Source of the DNA: Caulobacter sp. UNC358MFTsu5.1
GTDB taxonomy: Bacteria; Pseudomonadota; Alphaproteobacteria; Caulobacterales; Caulobacteraceae
Assembly: GCF_000712075.1 (NCBI RefSeq)
Contig: NZ_JONW01000009.1
Location: 1 to 64,000, forward strand
DNA: 64,000 nt
Direction of reading: 5' to 3'
A program made the position numbers and the translations under genes. Positions 54,586 through 63,545 of the stretch are shown in pieces. Numbering within the stretch: the first letter of the stretch is position 1; each line of letters opens with the position of its first letter. The notes below the pieces were generated by a model. It was not told the DNA's origin, made no database searches, and was given only the letters and a program-made list of their open reading frames with translations.

Positions 54586-55383
54586 ATGCTCCCCTATCTC
54601 GCCGCGATGGCGGACAACTGGCTGCATGCCGCCTTCACCGACGTCAGCCGCTACGTGACCTTCGCGGTCGGCGTCTGGCTGACCCTGTGGGTCGTGCTGG
54701 CCGCGCCCCTGGCCGGGCGCAAGATCCGCGAGGGCCGGCCGCCGGCTCGGCAGCTGCTGATCGAGTTCGCCTGCTCGATCCGCTCGATCATGATCTTCTC
54801 GACAGTCGGCCTGATCAGTTTCGCCCTTTTCCGCGCCGGCCTGATGCCCGGCCCGTACATCGCCCGGGGCCTGGGCCCGGTCTGGTTCTGGACCAGCCTG
54901 GTCCTGATGGTCGTGGCCCACGACGCCTGGTTCTACTGGACGCACCGGCTGATCCACGACCGGCGGCTGTTCCGGACCTTCCACCGCCGCCACCACCGGT
55001 CCAACAGCCCCTCGCCGTTCACCGCCTACAGCTTCGACCTGGGCGAGGCGGCGATCAACGCGCTGTTCGTGCCGCTGTGGATGCTGCTGGTCCCCACCCA
55101 GTGGCCCGTGGCGGGCCTGTTCATGCTGCACCAGATCGTCCGCAACACCCTGGGGCACAGCGGCTACGAGCTGTTCCCGGCCACCCGCGACGGCCGCCCG
55201 CTGTTGCCCTGGCTGACGACGGTGACCCACCACGACCTGCACCACGCCCAGGCGGGCTGGAACTACGGGCTCTATTTCACCTGGTGGGACAAATGGATGG
55301 GCACCGAGAACCCGCGCTACCTGGAGCGGTTCGCGGCGGCGGTGTGCCGTCCGGGGCGCGAGGTGATGGCGGAGGCGGCCTGA
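54586..55383 (+). CDS. Sterol desaturase/fatty acid hydroxylase family protein (265 aa)
   Basis: This integral-membrane di-iron oxygenase family acts on lipids. Three histidine boxes are visible: HDAWFYWTHRLIHD (about residue 115), FHRRHHRSN (about 135) and HHDLHHAQAGWNYG (about 217-231). Four hydrophobic segments surround them. In related bacteria, members hydroxylate fatty acyl chains or lipid A or act on hopanoids; the substrate here is unknown. It is on the same strand as and just downstream of the membrane AraC regulator. Confidence 0.88.
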   Translation: MLPYLAAMADNWLHAAFTDVSRYVTFAVGVWLTLWVVLAAPLAGRKIREGRPPARQLLIEFACSIRSIMIFSTVGLISFALFRAGLMPGPYIARGLGPVWFWTSLVLMVVAHDAWFYWTHRLIHDRRLFRTFHRRHHRSNSPSPFTAYSFDLGEAAINALFVPLWMLLVPTQWPVAGLFMLHQIVRNTLGHSGYELFPATRDGRPLLPWLTTVTHHDLHHAQAGWNYGLYFTWWDKWMGTENPRYLERFAAAVCRPGREVMAEAA

Positions 55384-55386
55384 ACC

Positions 55387-56043
55387 CTACCAGGTCGAGC
55401 GGACCAGCTTGACCATCAGCCGCCCGTCCTGGACCCGCTCGTCGGCGGCGCGCAGGCTGACGGTGAACTCGGCGGGGATGTCGAACGGCCGGGTCAGGCT
55501 GAAGTCGACGCCCTCCTGGCCGGTGGTGCCGCCGCCGACGGCGATCGAGGCGACCGGGCGGCCGTCCAGGGTCAGTTCGGACCGCACGTTGGCCCGGGTC
55601 TCGGGCATGCGGCCGCGCACATAGACCGGCTGGGTGGCGTTCATGTCCATCGACAGGCGGACATAGTTGGCCTTGGGCAGCAGGCCGAAGCCGAACGAGC
55701 GGGCCAGGGACGAGCGGATCGCCGCCTCCCGGGCGTTCCAGGACGCGCCGACGCCCAGGGCGCGGTTCGCGGCGACCTGCTCGTCGGGCTTCTGGTTCAG
55801 GTTCAGCTCGAAATTATAGGTCGGATCGTCGATGGAGCCGGCCACCTTGGCGGTGAAGGTGGCGTTCTCGACGTCGCTGGACAGGTCCAGGGTCTGGGCG
55901 GCGGAATAGCCCTGGAAGTGGCCGTCCGAGCCCCAGACCGACAGGTCGGGCTTGCGGATCACCTCGCGGGCCGCCGCCGGATCGGCGAGGACCGCAGTCG
56001 CGGCCGTGACCGCGATCAAGGAAGCGAGCGTGCGAAACCCCAT
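55387..56043 (-). CDS. Uncharacterised exported protein (218 aa)
   Basis: Start is ATG 56043. A signal peptide ends near AAAREV (about residue 26). The mature protein is rich in short beta-like segments and has repeated asymmetrical hydrophobic patterns, e.g. GFGLLPKANYVRLSMDMN and a final DGRLMVKLVRSTW. No family could be named; a periplasmic or outer-membrane associated role is possible. Its 3' end faces the sterol-desaturase gene 3 bases away. Confidence 0.7.
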   Translation of the reverse strand: MGFRTLASLIAVTAATAVLADPAAAREVIRKPDLSVWGSDGHFQGYSAAQTLDLSSDVENATFTAKVAGSIDDPTYNFELNLNQKPDEQVAANRALGVGASWNAREAAIRSSLARSFGFGLLPKANYVRLSMDMNATQPVYVRGRMPETRANVRSELTLDGRPVASIAVGGGTTGQEGVDFSLTRPFDIPAEFTVSLRAADERVQDGRLMVKLVRSTW

Positions 56044-56355
56044 GAACCCCCGATAGCACAAGCCTTTGCGCGTCCAAAGCACCTGTCCGCCAATTTTGTA
56101 TGACAGTTGTTCGAGCGCCCGGTTTTCGGGCGGTTCGCGCGGGGCGCGATCGCGGGCCGGGCGTCGCCTTCGCCCGAATCCGCAGGGTTTCCTTGCCTTG
56201 GCGCGGCCTTTCCTGTAATAGCGCGCGCTCTCACGGATGGCGGTCTTGCGCGCAGCCCTTTGGGTCGGGATTTCCCGCTCGGCATGCAGGATCCATCGTG
56301 GTCGACGGACTTCCGCCGTCGCCCGCGCCGCCTTCCAAGCCGGAAGAAGGAAAAC
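56044..56355. other. Divergent spacer with rpsF promoter and structured leader
   Basis: The region separates a minus-strand gene from the rpsF operon. It contains a promoter-like pair (56193-56221) and about 135 bases of leader with several foldbacks, including GCGCGC arms around 56221 and 56248 and a stem CGACGG/CCGTCG at 56303-56308 and 56316-56321. No separate gene is supported. Confidence 0.6.
56193..56221 (+). promoter_or_regulatory. Candidate promoter of rpsF-rpsR-rplI
   Basis: TTGCCT at 56193-56198 and TAATAG at 56216-56221 are separated by 17 bases. The position, 135 bases before rpsF, fits an operon with a structured ribosomal-protein leader. Confidence 0.45.
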
Positions 56356-56736
56356 ATGGCGTTCTACGAACACGTGGTCATCGCGCGGCAGGACATCTCG
56401 CCGCAACAGGCCGAAGCTCTGAACGAGCAACTCAAGGCTCTCCTGGAAGAGAATGGCGGTCACATCGCCAAGATCGAGTACTGGGGCCTCCGTAACCTCA
56501 CCTACCGCATCAAGAAGAACCGCAAGGGCCACTACTCCCTGCTCGCCATCGACGCTCCGGCCGCGGCCGTGAAGGAGATGGAACGTCAGCTGCTGATCAA
56601 TGAAGACGTCCTGCGCTTCATGACCATCCGCGTCGAAGAGCTGGACCTGGAACTGTCGCCGGTTCTGGCCCGTCGCGACCGCGAACGTGGCGAGCGCAGC
56701 GAGCGCCCGCGCGACGACTTCGCGCCGCAAGCGTAA
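56356..56736 (+). CDS. rpsF: 30S ribosomal protein S6 (126 aa)
   Basis: S6 binds S18 in the platform of the small subunit. The conserved opening [19 protein letters not shown], the [22 protein letters not shown] segment and [11 protein letters not shown] are present. The charged R/E tail after residue 105 is common in alphaproteobacteria. AAGAAGGAAAAC gives a strong ribosome-binding site. First gene of rpsF-rpsR-rplI. Confidence 0.98.
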   Translation: MAFYEHVVIARQDISPQQAEALNEQLKALLEENGGHIAKIEYWGLRNLTYRIKKNRKGHYSLLAIDAPAAAVKEMERQLLINEDVLRFMTIRVEELDLELSPVLARRDRERGERSERPRDDFAPQA

Positions 56737-56751
56737 GGGAGAAGAGAGATC

Positions 56752-57027
56752 ATGACCGATACCACTGCTCCCGAAGCCGGCGCTCCCGCCGCCGGTGGCG
56801 GCGCCCGCCGCCCCTTCTTCCGTCGCCGCAAGGTTTGCCCGTTCTCGGGCGCCAACGCGCCGAAGATCGACTACAAGGACGTGAAGCTGCTGCAGCGTTA
56901 CGTCTCCGAGCGCGGCAAGATCGTGCCGTCGCGCATCACCGCGGTGTCGGCCAAGAAGCAACGCGAACTGGCCAAGGCCATCAAGCGCGCCCGCTTCCTG
57001 GCTCTGCTCCCCTACGTCGTGAAGTAA
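56752..57027 (+). CDS. rpsR: 30S ribosomal protein S18 (91 aa)
   Basis: S18 contacts S6 and 16S rRNA in the platform. The conserved [39 protein letters not shown] core and [27 protein letters not shown] ending are typical. The N-terminus is extended by an alanine/glycine-rich stretch. It lies 15 bases after rpsF and 13 bases before rplI. Confidence 0.98.
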   Translation: MTDTTAPEAGAPAAGGGARRPFFRRRKVCPFSGANAPKIDYKDVKLLQRYVSERGKIVPSRITAVSAKKQRELAKAIKRARFLALLPYVVK

Positions 57028-57040
57028 GGGAGACACCACG

Positions 57041-57625
57041 ATGAAAGTCATTCTGCTCGAACGCGTCGAAGGCACCGGCGTCCTCGGCGACGTGGTCACC
57101 GTGAAGGACGGCTTCGCCCGTAACTTCCTGCTGCCGCGTTCCAAGGCCCTGCGCGCCAACTCGGCCAACCTGAAGACCTTCGAAGCTCAGCGCGCTGAGA
57201 TCGAAGCTCGCAACGTCAAGAACCGCGAGAACGCCGGCAAGGCCGGTGAAGGCATCGACGGCCATCAGTACGTGATGATCCGTCAGGCCGGCGAAAGCGG
57301 CCAGCTGTACGGTTCGGTCGCGGGTCGCGACGTCGCCGACGCCATCAAGGCCGAAGGCGGCAAGGTCGATCGCTCGATGATCGTCCTCGACAAGCCGATC
57401 AAGACGCTGGGCGTCCACGAAGTGAAGGTGAAGCTGCACGCTGAAGTGACCGTCACGGTCACCCTCAACATCGCGCGCAGCCAAGACGAAGCCGACCGCC
57501 AAGCGCGCGGCGAGAACGTCATCGCCGCTCAGTTCGAGGAAGACCGCGCCGCTGACGCCGAAGCCGCCCAAGACATGGCCGAAGGCGGCGCCGGTTCGTT
57601 CGAAGGCGACCACTACGAAGCCTAA
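57041..57625 (+). CDS. rplI: 50S ribosomal protein L9 (194 aa)
   Basis: L9 is an elongated protein at the base of the L1 stalk that helps maintain reading frame. MKVILLERVEGTGVLGDVVTVKDGFARNFLLPRSKALRA is the N-terminal domain. A helical linker (about residues 42-75) and the C-terminal domain follow. The acidic C-terminal extension makes it longer than the E. coli protein, as in other alphaproteobacteria. A strong terminator follows. Confidence 0.98.
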   Translation: MKVILLERVEGTGVLGDVVTVKDGFARNFLLPRSKALRANSANLKTFEAQRAEIEARNVKNRENAGKAGEGIDGHQYVMIRQAGESGQLYGSVAGRDVADAIKAEGGKVDRSMIVLDKPIKTLGVHEVKVKLHAEVTVTVTLNIARSQDEADRQARGENVIAAQFEEDRAADAEAAQDMAEGGAGSFEGDHYEA

Positions 57626-57657
57626 TCCGGCTTAGTAGCGTCTAGAAAAACTGGAAG

Positions 57658-57688
57658 AACGGCGCGGAGAAATCCGCGCCGTTTTTTT
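57658..57688 (+). terminator. Rho-independent terminator of the ribosomal operon
   Basis: An 11-bp stem (57658-57668 with 57673-57683), GAAA loop, ends in a run of seven Ts. It lies about 30 bases after rplI. Confidence 0.93.
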
Positions 57689-57823
57689 CTGCGCGTTCGT
57701 CAAGAATTGCTCAGCTTGCGGGCGAACGCACGCATTCCCATCCTTTCGATATGGGGGAGACAGGCTCCTCCGCTTCCGGACAAGGCGTCGATCGCCGCCG
57801 GAAGCCAAGCGAGGGGATTCGCT

Positions 57824-60238
57824 ATGCGCTTCAGAAACTTCCTGCTGGCCGCCACGTCGATCGTGGCCGTGGCCGGCGTCGCCCATGCCCAGGACGCCGC
57901 CGCGCCCGCCGCCGACGAGTCGACCGCGGTCGACCAGGTCGTGGTCACCGGCACCCGGGTCGCCCGTTCGCGGCTCGACACGGTCTCGCCGGTCGACGTC
58001 GTCGACAACAAGGCCCTGAGCCGCCAAGGCACGCCGGAACTGGCCCAGGCCCTGGCCAATCTGGCGCCGTCGATCGACTTTCCCCGCCCGGCGGTCACCG
58101 ACGGCACCGACTCGGTGCGTCCGGCCACCCTGCGCGGCCTGTCGCCCGACCAGACCCTGGTGCTGCTGAACGGGCACCGCGCCCACACCGCCGCCCTGGT
58201 CAACATCAACGGCTCGATCGGCCGCGGCTCGGCCCCGTTCGACCTCAACACCATCCCGACCGCGGCCCTCGAGACCGTCGAGATCCTGCGTGAAGGCGCG
58301 GCCGCCCAGTACGGCTCGGACGCCATCGCCGGGGTGATCAACCTGCGCCTGCGCCAGGCCAGCCACGGCGGCGGCGCCAGCGCCACCTACGGGATCTACA
58401 ACACCGACGTGAAGACCACGCGGAACCAGGACGGCCGCACGGCGCACGACGGCCCGACCTACAGCGCCTCGCTGTGGCAAGGCTTCGCCCTGCCCAACGA
58501 CGGCTATCTGACCGTCACGGGCGAGTATTCGTTCCGCAACCCGACCAACCGCGCCGACTACGATCCCCGCGTCACGCCCAGCAAGGTGACCGGCGTCTAC
58601 GGCGACCCGCAGGTCGAGACCAAGACGATCTACGCCAACTTCGGCCTGCCGCTGAACGAGGACTGGAGCCTGTACGGCCTGGCCGGCTATCAGAACCGCA
58701 AGGGCGAGAGCTCGGCCTTCCCGCGCCTGGCCGACAACGCCAACAACTATGTCAGCGTCTATCCGACCGGCTACGTGCCGCGGATCACCACCGACATCGA
58801 CGACTACAACCTGGCCTTCGGCGCCAAGGGCGTGATCGCCGGCTTCAACGTCGACGCCAGCGTCACCAACGGCGCCAACAAGGTCGAGTACGGCACGATC
58901 AACTCGCTGAACGCCTCGCTGGGCCCGAGCTCGCCGACCCGCTTCAAGGACGGCTCGATGCGCTACGAGCAGACGGTGGCGGCCATCGACGTCAACCGGC
59001 CGCTGGAGCTGTTCGGCTTCGCCAAGCCCAGCACCCTGGCGTTCGGGATCGAGTACCGCGACGAGAGCTACAGGATCAAAGCCGGCGAGACCGCCTCGTG
59101 GGTCAACGGCGGCAACGGCAAGGGCGCCGGCGCCCAGGGCTTCCCGGGCTTCCGCCCCGCCAACGAGGTCGACGTCAGCCGCAACGCCACCAGCCTCTAT
59201 GTCGACCTGGACAACCAGATCACCGACAAGCTGGATGTCGACCTGGCCGCCCGCTACGAGGACTATTCCGACTTCGGCTCGACCACGACTGGCAAGATCG
59301 CGGCGCGCTACGACTTCACCGACAGCTTCGCCCTGCGCGGCGCCTTCTCCAGCGGCTTCCGGGCCCCGGCCCTGCAGCAGCAGTACTTCACCACCACTTC
59401 GATCAACATCATCGCCGGCGGCGCGGCGGTGGACGTGGGCACCTTCCCGGCCACCAGCGCTACGGCCGCCGCCCTGGGCGCCAAGCCGCTGGAGCCCGAG
59501 AAGTCGAAGAACTATTCGCTGGGCGCGGTCTATCACAAGGGCCCGTTCGAGCTGACGGTCGACGCCTACCAGATCGACATCGACAACCGCATCGTGCTCT
59601 CGGAGAACATCCAGGGCGTGAACGGCGGCACGCCCACCCAGCAGGCGATCTACAACCTGCTGCAGCCGTTCGGCGTGACCACGGCGCGGTTCTTCGTCAA
59701 CGGCGTGGACACCACCAGCAAGGGCGTCGACGTGGTGGCGCGCTATCGCCTGGACGCCGACGCGGCCGGTCGCTTCGACCTGACCCTGGCGGCCAACTAC
59801 AATCAGACCGACGTCAACAAGGTGCCGACCACCAGCACCCTGTCCGGCCTGCCCGTGCCCCCGCCCCTGTTCGCCCGGGTCAACGTCCTGACCTACGAGC
59901 AAGGCACGCCCGACCACAAGTTCGTGGCCAGCGGCGACTGGAGCAACGGCCCGTGGGGCGCCACCCTGCGGGGCACGGCCTACGGCTCGGTGCTGATCCC
60001 CAACGCCACCCCGTCGCTGGACTACAAGTCGGGCGCCAAGACCGTCTGGGACGCCGAGGCGCGCTACACGTTCCTGAAGGACATCACCTGGGCCGTGGGC
60101 GTGAACAACCTGTTCGACGAGTATCCCAACCAGGCGCCGGCCCCGGTCAACACGACCGGCGTGGTGGGCTTCCCCAGCTACTCGCCGTTCGGCTTCAACG
60201 GGCGCTTCCTCTACACGCGTCTGAGCTACAGCTGGTAA
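57824..60238 (+). CDS. TonB-dependent receptor (804 aa)
   Basis: This is a third outer-membrane transporter. ATG 57824 has GAGGGGA upstream and opens a signal peptide that ends VAHAQD (about residue 23). The TonB box region VDQVVVTGTRVARSRLD precedes a plug with RPATLRGLSPDQTLVLLNGHRAHTAAL (about residues 100-126) and EILREGAAAQYGSDAIAGVINLRL. The barrel ends in FLYTRLSYSW. Its plug is typical of receptors for iron complexes or small organic substrates; the ligand is unknown. It is flanked by terminators on both sides, so it is a single transcription unit. Confidence 0.9.
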   Translation: MRFRNFLLAATSIVAVAGVAHAQDAAAPAADESTAVDQVVVTGTRVARSRLDTVSPVDVVDNKALSRQGTPELAQALANLAPSIDFPRPAVTDGTDSVRPATLRGLSPDQTLVLLNGHRAHTAALVNINGSIGRGSAPFDLNTIPTAALETVEILREGAAAQYGSDAIAGVINLRLRQASHGGGASATYGIYNTDVKTTRNQDGRTAHDGPTYSASLWQGFALPNDGYLTVTGEYSFRNPTNRADYDPRVTPSKVTGVYGDPQVETKTIYANFGLPLNEDWSLYGLAGYQNRKGESSAFPRLADNANNYVSVYPTGYVPRITTDIDDYNLAFGAKGVIAGFNVDASVTNGANKVEYGTINSLNASLGPSSPTRFKDGSMRYEQTVAAIDVNRPLELFGFAKPSTLAFGIEYRDESYRIKAGETASWVNGGNGKGAGAQGFPGFRPANEVDVSRNATSLYVDLDNQITDKLDVDLAARYEDYSDFGSTTTGKIAARYDFTDSFALRGAFSSGFRAPALQQQYFTTTSINIIAGGAAVDVGTFPATSATAAALGAKPLEPEKSKNYSLGAVYHKGPFELTVDAYQIDIDNRIVLSENIQGVNGGTPTQQAIYNLLQPFGVTTARFFVNGVDTTSKGVDVVARYRLDADAAGRFDLTLAANYNQTDVNKVPTTSTLSGLPVPPPLFARVNVLTYEQGTPDHKFVASGDWSNGPWGATLRGTAYGSVLIPNATPSLDYKSGAKTVWDAEARYTFLKDITWAVGVNNLFDEYPNQAPAPVNTTGVVGFPSYSPFGFNGRFLYTRLSYSW

Positions 60239-60269
60239 GTCCTTGACCGGCTTCGACTAAGCGTTCCAG

Positions 60270-60300
60270 GGGCGCGGCGAGCGATCGCCGCGCCCTTCCT
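60270..60300 (+). terminator. Terminator after the third TonB receptor
   Basis: An 11-bp stem (60270-60280 with 60285-60295), GCGA loop, is followed by TTCCT. It lies 31 bases past the stop codon. The T run is short. Confidence 0.65.
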
Positions 60301-60310
60301 ACGTCCGCTT

Positions 60311-60333
60311 TTGACGGGTCGTGATCCTATAGA
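60311..60333 (+). promoter_or_regulatory. Candidate promoter of dnaB
   Basis: TTGACG at 60311-60316 is followed by CTATAGA at 60327-60333. The spacing is shorter than the Escherichia norm but nearer the Caulobacter housekeeping pattern. It lies about 75 bases before the dnaB start. A near-copy of an alphaproteobacterial LexA-box half-site arrangement begins at 60332. Confidence 0.45.
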
Positions 60334-60408
60334 ACATACACAAAACATCCCCGTTCATCTGAAGCGGGGCCGGTCGCGCCCAACAACCGTTCGCGTTAAC
60401 TTCCGCCG

Positions 60409-61932
60409 ATGTCCCTCGTTCCTGCTCTAGACCTCCGCCCGCCGTCTTCGGGCGAAATCGTCGTCGCCGTCGCGCCCCACAACCTGGAGGCCGAACAGGC
60501 CCTGCTGGGCGTGCTGCTGTACGACAACGCGGCCTATGAGCGCCTGACCGACAGCCTGCAGGGCCGCCACTTCTACGAGCCCTTCCACCAGCGGCTGTTC
60601 GGCTCGATCGAGACCCACATCCGCAAGGGCCAGCTGGCCGAGCCGATCCTGCTGGCCGACGAGTTCAAGCACGATCCGGCCTTCGACGAGCTGGGCGGCC
60701 TGCGCTACCTGGCCGACCTGGTCGACCGCGCCCCGCCCGCCGCCAATGTCGGCGACTACGCCCGGGCCGTCTTCGACCTGGCCCTGCGCCGCGACCTGAT
60801 CCGCATCGGCGGCGAGATCGCCGCCACCGCCCACGGCGGGACCGGCAAGGACGACGTCAAGCTGCCGGCCCGCGACCAGATCGAGGCGGCCGAACAGCAG
60901 CTCTACACCCTGGCCGAAAGCGGCACGGCGTCGTCCGGCTTCGTCAGCTTCGGCGACGCCCTGCGCGGCGCCGTGGAGATGACCGCCGAGGCCTACAGCC
61001 GCGACGGCGGCATGTCGGGCGTCTCGACCGACCTGATCGACCTGGACACCAAGATCGGGGGCCTGCACCCGTCGGACTTGATCGTGCTCGCCGGCCGTCC
61101 GTCGATGGGTAAGACCGCCCTGGCCACCAACATCGCCTTCAACATCGCCAAGAAGTACGCCTGGGAGCCCCAGCCGGACGGCACCAAGAAGACCGTCAGC
61201 GGCGGCGTGGTGGCCTTCTACTCGCTGGAAATGAGCGCCGAGCAGCTGGCCCTGCGTATGCTGGCCGACGCCTCGGGCGTGTCGGGCGACAAGCTCCGCA
61301 AGGGCGAGATCGACGCCAGCGAGTTCGGCCGGGTGCGCGACGCGGCCATCGAGCTGCAGGAAGCCCCGCTCTACATCGACGCCACCGGCGGCATCTCCAT
61401 CGCCAAGCTGACCGCCCGGGCACGCCGTCTGAAGCGCCAGGTCGGCCTGGACCTGATCGTGGTCGACTACCTGCAGCTGGTCACCGGCTCGGACCTGTCG
61501 TCCAACGCCAGCCGCGTGCAGGAAGTCTCGCAGATCACCATGGGCCTGAAGGCCCTGGCCAAGGAACTGGCCTGCCCGGTCATCGCTTTGTCGCAGCTGT
61601 CGCGTCAGGTCGAACAGCGCGAGGACAAGCGTCCGCAGCTGTCCGACCTTCGTGAATCGGGCTCGATCGAGCAGGACGCCGACATGGTCTGGTTCGTCTA
61701 CCGCGAAAGCTACTATGTCGGCCGCTCCGAGCCGCGCGAAGGCACGCCCGAGCACCTGCAGTGGCAGGAGGACATGGACCGCCTGCAGGGCCTGGCCGAG
61801 GTGATCATCGCCAAGCAGCGTCACGGTCCCATCGGCACGGTGCGCCTGTCGTTCAACAGCGACACCACGCGCTTCGGCAACCTGGCCCGCGACCACTACT
61901 TCCACCAGATGCGCAGCGGCGACGACGAGTAG
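60409..61932 (+). CDS. dnaB: Replicative DNA helicase DnaB (507 aa)
   Basis: DnaB unwinds DNA at the replication fork as a hexamer. The N-terminal domain NLEAEQALLGVLLYDNAAYERL is standard. The linker leads to the RecA-type domain with LAGRPSMGKTALATNIAFN (Walker A, about residue 224), YSLEMSAEQLALRML, VVDYLQLV (Walker B) and the C-terminal SDLRESGSIEQDADMVWFVYR. No intein or split is present. It is slightly longer than typical through an insertion near the Walker A region. Confidence 0.96.
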   Translation: MSLVPALDLRPPSSGEIVVAVAPHNLEAEQALLGVLLYDNAAYERLTDSLQGRHFYEPFHQRLFGSIETHIRKGQLAEPILLADEFKHDPAFDELGGLRYLADLVDRAPPAANVGDYARAVFDLALRRDLIRIGGEIAATAHGGTGKDDVKLPARDQIEAAEQQLYTLAESGTASSGFVSFGDALRGAVEMTAEAYSRDGGMSGVSTDLIDLDTKIGGLHPSDLIVLAGRPSMGKTALATNIAFNIAKKYAWEPQPDGTKKTVSGGVVAFYSLEMSAEQLALRMLADASGVSGDKLRKGEIDASEFGRVRDAAIELQEAPLYIDATGGISIAKLTARARRLKRQVGLDLIVVDYLQLVTGSDLSSNASRVQEVSQITMGLKALAKELACPVIALSQLSRQVEQREDKRPQLSDLRESGSIEQDADMVWFVYRESYYVGRSEPREGTPEHLQWQEDMDRLQGLAEVIIAKQRHGPIGTVRLSFNSDTTRFGNLARDHYFHQMRSGDDE

Positions 61933-62006
61933 CCGCCTTCGGTTTGACGCGGGCGGACGGATCGGGCCAGGGTGCCCTTCCCGTTCGCCGACCACGAGAC
62001 CGCCTG

Positions 62007-62690
62007 ATGGAGTTCAGCCCCCTGCCGGTGTCGACCCTGGTCGGCGCCTTCCTGCTGGCCTTCCCGGCCCTGTTCTCGATCGTCAATCCGGTCGGGGCGG
62101 CGCTGATCTTCCACCAGATGCTGGTCGACCACCCGGCCGAGACCCGCAGGCGGCTGGCCCCGACGATCGCGCTCTACGCCTTCTTCATCCTGCTGGGCTC
62201 GCTGCTGCTGGGCGGCTACGTGCTGAACTTCTTCGGCGTCAGCCTGGGCGCGCTGCGCGTGGCCGGCGGCCTGGTGGTGGCCATCCGGGCCTGGGCCCTG
62301 CTGATGACCCCGGAAGAGCACGAGGACCGCAAGGCCGACCAGGCCGCGCCGCTGAAGAGCCGGGCCGAGGACATGGCCTTCTTCCCGCTGACCATGCCGT
62401 TCACGACCGGGCCCGGCGCGATCTCGGTGGCCATCGCCCTCTCCTCCCAGCGGCCCGCCCAGGGCCACTCGGTGATCCCGTTCTTCCTGGGCGCCAGCCT
62501 GGCCGTGGTGGTCATCGCCCTGATGGTCTGGGGCTTCTACCGCGCCTCGGACAAAGTGCTGGCCTTCCTGGGCGTCAACGGCGCGCGGGTGATGTCGCGG
62601 CTGATGGCGTTCCTGCTGATGTGCATCGGGGTGCAGATCGTCGCCAGCGGCGTGGAGGCCCTGGTCGCCCAGTTCCTGGCCGGGCGCTGA
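62007..62690 (+). CDS. MarC family membrane protein (227 aa)
   Basis: MarC/UPF0056 proteins are six-helix inner-membrane proteins of unknown substrate, not required for multidrug resistance despite the name. The opening FLLAFPALFSIVNPVGAALIFHQML and the FFPLTMPFTTGPGAISVAIAL segment (about residue 130) are conserved. Start ATG 62007 gives the family-like N-terminus. It lies 74 bases after dnaB on the same strand. Confidence 0.9.
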   Translation: MEFSPLPVSTLVGAFLLAFPALFSIVNPVGAALIFHQMLVDHPAETRRRLAPTIALYAFFILLGSLLLGGYVLNFFGVSLGALRVAGGLVVAIRAWALLMTPEEHEDRKADQAAPLKSRAEDMAFFPLTMPFTTGPGAISVAIALSSQRPAQGHSVIPFFLGASLAVVVIALMVWGFYRASDKVLAFLGVNGARVMSRLMAFLLMCIGVQIVASGVEALVAQFLAGR

Positions 62691-62694
62691 GTCG

Positions 62695-63414
62695 TCAGGG
62701 CGCGGGCGTCGCCCTCGCCGCGACGACCTCGCCCTTGGCGTTCTTCACCGGGCTGAAGCGCAGCTTGAGCCTGGCGTCGCGTTCGACGGGGTCGTCCCAG
62801 TAGTGGGTCTCGTCGGTGACATGCTTCCGGTCGCCCATCTGCTCGACCTTACTGACCACGAAGCCGGTCTCGCCGACCACCTTCAGGACCATCAGTTCCT
62901 CATAGGGCGGATTCAGGGGCGCGGGGTCTTCGCGGATCTCGAGGCCCGGCGCGGCGTGCCAATTGCCGAAGGGCGCCCGATCGAACATCAAGCCGCCGAT
63001 CACGCCGGCATATTCCGTGTCGTTGGGACCGTTCCAGCGGAAGCACAGGACCGGCGCGGCGCCCGCCACGCACCAGACCAGATCGTCCTTGCGGCGGGGC
63101 GGCAGGTTCTCCCCGACGCGCGGAATGGTCAGGAACACCTCGCCATAGAGCGGTGCGCCGGCCTTGATCACGCCCGCGTATTTGCCCTGGCCGAACGGGA
63201 AATCCTTAGCGAGAACGCCTCTGCGGATCGGTTGGCGGATCTGGCGGGCGAAGACCTCGCCCGGCTGGATCAGTCCCAGCTTGTTCTGCGCCGACCCCGC
63301 CACGACTTCCGTCCCGGAGGCGCCGGACCAGAGGGGCGGCGCGCCTTGCTGGGCCGCAGCGACCCCTGTGCCCGCGACGGTCCACGCCACGGCCAAGCCC
63401 AGCAACTTCTTCAT
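62695..63414 (-). CDS. Uncharacterised exported protein (239 aa)
   Basis: A signal peptide (MKKLLGLAVAWTVAGTGVAAAQ) opens the protein. The mature part is beta-rich with several tryptophans and cysteines (DLVWCVAGAAPVLCFRWNG). FVVSKVEQMGDRKHVTDETHYWDD lies near the C-terminus. No family was recognised. Its 3' end faces marC 4 bases away. Confidence 0.7.
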   Translation of the reverse strand: MKKLLGLAVAWTVAGTGVAAAQQGAPPLWSGASGTEVVAGSAQNKLGLIQPGEVFARQIRQPIRRGVLAKDFPFGQGKYAGVIKAGAPLYGEVFLTIPRVGENLPPRRKDDLVWCVAGAAPVLCFRWNGPNDTEYAGVIGGLMFDRAPFGNWHAAPGLEIREDPAPLNPPYEELMVLKVVGETGFVVSKVEQMGDRKHVTDETHYWDDPVERDARLKLRFSPVKNAKGEVVAARATPAP

Positions 63415-63545
63415 CCGACAGCCCCGATACCCGCCGGCTCGAGACGAGTCGGCTGCGTCATGGCTAGCGCAACCTCAGGTGAAGGACGAGTCCTGCACGG
63501 CAAACACACTTCTCCCGAAGGTCGCAAGGGTGCTAGAGCCGCCCC

